DNA of 64,000 nucleotides. It comes from Maribellus comscasis. GTDB taxonomy: Bacteria > Bacteroidota > Bacteroidia > Bacteroidales > Prolixibacteraceae. Each line of letters starts with the position of its first letter. Within the stretch, counting starts at the first letter, position 1. Of this stretch, positions 62,413 through 64,000 are shown piece by piece. The translations under genes and the position numbers were made by a program. The notes under the pieces were generated by a model, which worked only from the letters and a program-made list of their open reading frames with translations, did no database searches and was not told where the DNA came from. The stretch is from NCBI RefSeq assembly GCF_009762775.1, contig NZ_CP046401.1, positions 3,224,001 to 3,288,000 on the forward strand. The letters run 5' to 3'.

Positions 62413-64000
62413 CTATATAACAACGGGCACTAACATCTCAACCCGAGTGCCTGGATATCTTGCACCCGGAGTCAGTTCCGCTGAAATGATCTCTGATTTT
62501 ACATCGTAGCGGTCACCAATGAGTTGTAATCTTTTTTTGGTTAAAGAAACTCCCATATTTAAATTTTGGTCCGATTGTGAATAAGGTTTTGCTTGTTTTA
62601 TTCCAATCCCATTGTCTTCAACAGTAATCTTAATACTTTTTTCATTGAATGATTTTATCCTAATCCATATTTTCCCTTTATCAGGAAGAGAAGATACACC
62701 GTGCCAAATAGCATTCTCAACAAAAGGTTGTATAATCATTGAAGGTATGGCAACCTGGTCCACGTCAATTTCATCATCTATTTCAATTTCAAAATCAAAT
62801 TTATTATCCATTCTGAATTGTTCCAACTCAATATAATTTCTAAGGCGTTCCAGTTCGTCATCGATTTGTATCGAGTTTGATTTTAACGAGTTCATGTTCT
62901 GTCTTATCAGACGGGCGAATTGTGAGAGATAAATTCCTGCTTCTGCCGCCTTATTTAATAAAAGATATCGTTGTATAGAACCCAAAGCATTAAAAATAAA
63001 GTGCGGATTCATCATCGACTGTAATGCCTTGTGTTCAAGCGTTATTATCATGTTATCTGTTTCCTTTTGTTTTATTTTTCGTTTATAAAAGAAAATGATA
63101 ATAAGGACTACTCCGCCGAGCAGAATAAATAAGATGGTAATTTTTGTTATTGTACGTTGAATGAAAGTTGGCCGAACCATAATCGGAAGTTCAACCGCCG
63201 GGCTATACTCTCCCAGACTTTTGCGAGCTTTCAGTTTAAATGTATAATGCCCGGGGGAAAGATTTAGATAGGTTACCTGTGTATTTTTTCCATTAATCCA
63301 ATCCCGATCGATTCCTTCCAGCATATAGGAATAATTTGAAGGAGTTGAAGAATAATTTAAGCTGGCAAAATTGATACTAAAACTTTTTTTGCTTTTAAAT
63401 TTAATTGCTTCAGTGTGCAGGGCAAGCTCTTTGTCGTCTATTAATAAACTATAAAAATAGGGTTGCGGGATTTGGATTACTGCATTAACACAGTCAGATA
63501 TGGGTATCGATACCAGTCCATCATCTGAGGCAATATACAATCTGTTATCGTGGCATATAATATCATTAATGTTATTAAAGTCGATATTCAACCGGCTTAA
63601 CTCGAGTGCTTTCTGGCTTATTGCTTTTAACGGATCTTTTATGAAATAAACAGTTTTCGTTGTATAAAAGAACAATACGTTTTCATTGTATTCAATACCT
63701 TTAATCCGGTAATCTATTTGAGTTCTGAAAGCTTCTGTTAAATCGTAAGTATTTTGATTATCTCTTAAAATTAACTGATTACCAATTATATTATATATTT
63801 CATAATTTTTATTGATTGCCAGATGAGAAGTAATTGTTTTTCCATTGAATGGCTGCAGCGGAAGGTTCAGACTTAATTTATCGTCAATAACAAGGTAGTT
63901 TTTTTCTGCGTTGATAACCAGATGATTGTCCTTGTTTACAAAAACATTATTTATTCTTCCGGTTCTTAACCCGATAACTTTACAATTGAGACTTTCATCA
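62413..64000 (-). CDS. Two-component beta-propeller sensor with Y_Y_Y and LytS-type kinase domain (partial)
   Basis: The frame is open from the stop at 62413 to the right edge, so the gene continues beyond the window. The visible part starts inside a Reg_prop-type beta-propeller (strands such as NNVFVNKDNHLVINAEKNY), followed by a Y_Y_Y domain (NYSYMLEGIDRDWINGKN, YLNLSPGHYTFKLKA), one TM helix near LFILLGGVVLIIIFFY, and a His_kinase/ATPase domain with the phospho-acceptor His in MMNPHFIFNALGS and DNGIGI. Such sensors detect glycan or other periplasmic signals. A LytTR regulator is expected nearby but is not in the window. Confidence 0.85.
   Translation of the reverse strand, partial: DESLNCKVIGLRTGRINNVFVNKDNHLVINAEKNYLVIDDKLSLNLPLQPFNGKTITSHLAINKNYEIYNIIGNQLILRDNQNTYDLTEAFRTQIDYRIKGIEYNENVLFFYTTKTVYFIKDPLKAISQKALELSRLNIDFNNINDIICHDNRLYIASDDGLVSIPISDCVNAVIQIPQPYFYSLLIDDKELALHTEAIKFKSKKSFSINFASLNYSSTPSNYSYMLEGIDRDWINGKNTQVTYLNLSPGHYTFKLKARKSLGEYSPAVELPIMVRPTFIQRTITKITILFILLGGVVLIIIFFYKRKIKQKETDNMIITLEHKALQSMMNPHFIFNALGSIQRYLLLNKAAEAGIYLSQFARLIRQNMNSLKSNSIQIDDELERLRNYIELEQFRMDNKFDFEIEIDDEIDVDQVAIPSMIIQPFVENAIWHGVSSLPDKGKIWIRIKSFNEKSIKITVEDNGIGIKQAKPYSQSDQNLNMGVSLTKKRLQLIGDRYDVKSEIISAELTPGARYPGTRVEMLVPVVI

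Overview
The window looks like chromosomal DNA of a marine-type or anaerobic Bacteroidota bacterium, probably near the Marinilabiliales/Prolixibacteraceae; the placement is inferred, without any search. The signs are AT-rich intergenic DNA, weak Shine-Dalgarno sequences, several good matches to the Bacteroidota -33/-7 promoter (TTTG ... TAnnTTTG), LytS/LytTR regulators, an F1 epsilon subunit of only 80 residues, and Bacteroidota-typical families (YceI, DUF4097, golvesin-C-like domain, S9 peptidases). I see no rRNA, tRNA, CRISPR array, insertion sequence or phage gene.

Layout. 1-548 is gene-poor. 549-6125 is a three-gene heavy-metal RND efflux operon (TolC, lipoprotein adaptor, CzcA-like pump). 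6260-8815 (-) is an S9/DPP-IV-type peptidase. 8956-11878 (-) reads as one operon, YceI, porin, YceI-like, Rrf2 regulator, with a promoter and an overlapping palindrome that could be the Rrf2 operator. 12103-17751 (+) holds an exported PCMT-like methyltransferase, a PQQ-propeller lipoprotein, an MMPL/RND exporter and a polyprenyl diphosphate synthase. 17871-19636 is atpD-atpC alone, followed by a heptosyltransferase. 20874-25570 (+) carries a START-like protein, DUF2062, an SDR, an epimerase and a LytS/LytTR pair. 25571-28623 (-) is a PatB-type aminotransferase, a ComB-type phosphatase and a PagL-like deacylase. Two paralogous secreted proteins follow (28991-30362).

30657-46224 (+) is the most striking region: seven co-directional genes that mix an ABC-2 transporter with a tripartite RND efflux pump. 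In order they are an ABC ATPase, a permease fused to a degenerate M1-peptidase-like domain and a golvesin-C-like domain, TolC, a lipoprotein adaptor, an RND pump, a 1574-residue RND pump fused in one frame to six more predicted membrane segments and a complete ABC ATPase, and a small ABC-2 permease. The two ATPases are paralogues and there are two permease-like partners, so a heteromeric ABC module coupled to an MdtABC-like RND module is a reasonable hypothesis.

After it come a U32 peptidase-family protein, a beta-barrel protein with a basic tail, a Tat-exported TIM-barrel protein with a DUF5009/HGSNAT-like membrane protein, an MscS channel and an AMP-binding ligase. 53926-58885 (-) forms a signalling unit: hybrid histidine kinase with HPt, NtrC-type sigma-54 activator, and a membrane-anchored coiled-coil protein whose upstream region has a near-consensus -24/-12 element and a palindromic activator-like site. 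59093-61932 (-) is an ECF sigma factor, an anti-sigma factor with HEAT-like repeats, and two DUF4097 proteins. The window ends inside a beta-propeller/Y_Y_Y/LytS-type sensor kinase (-).
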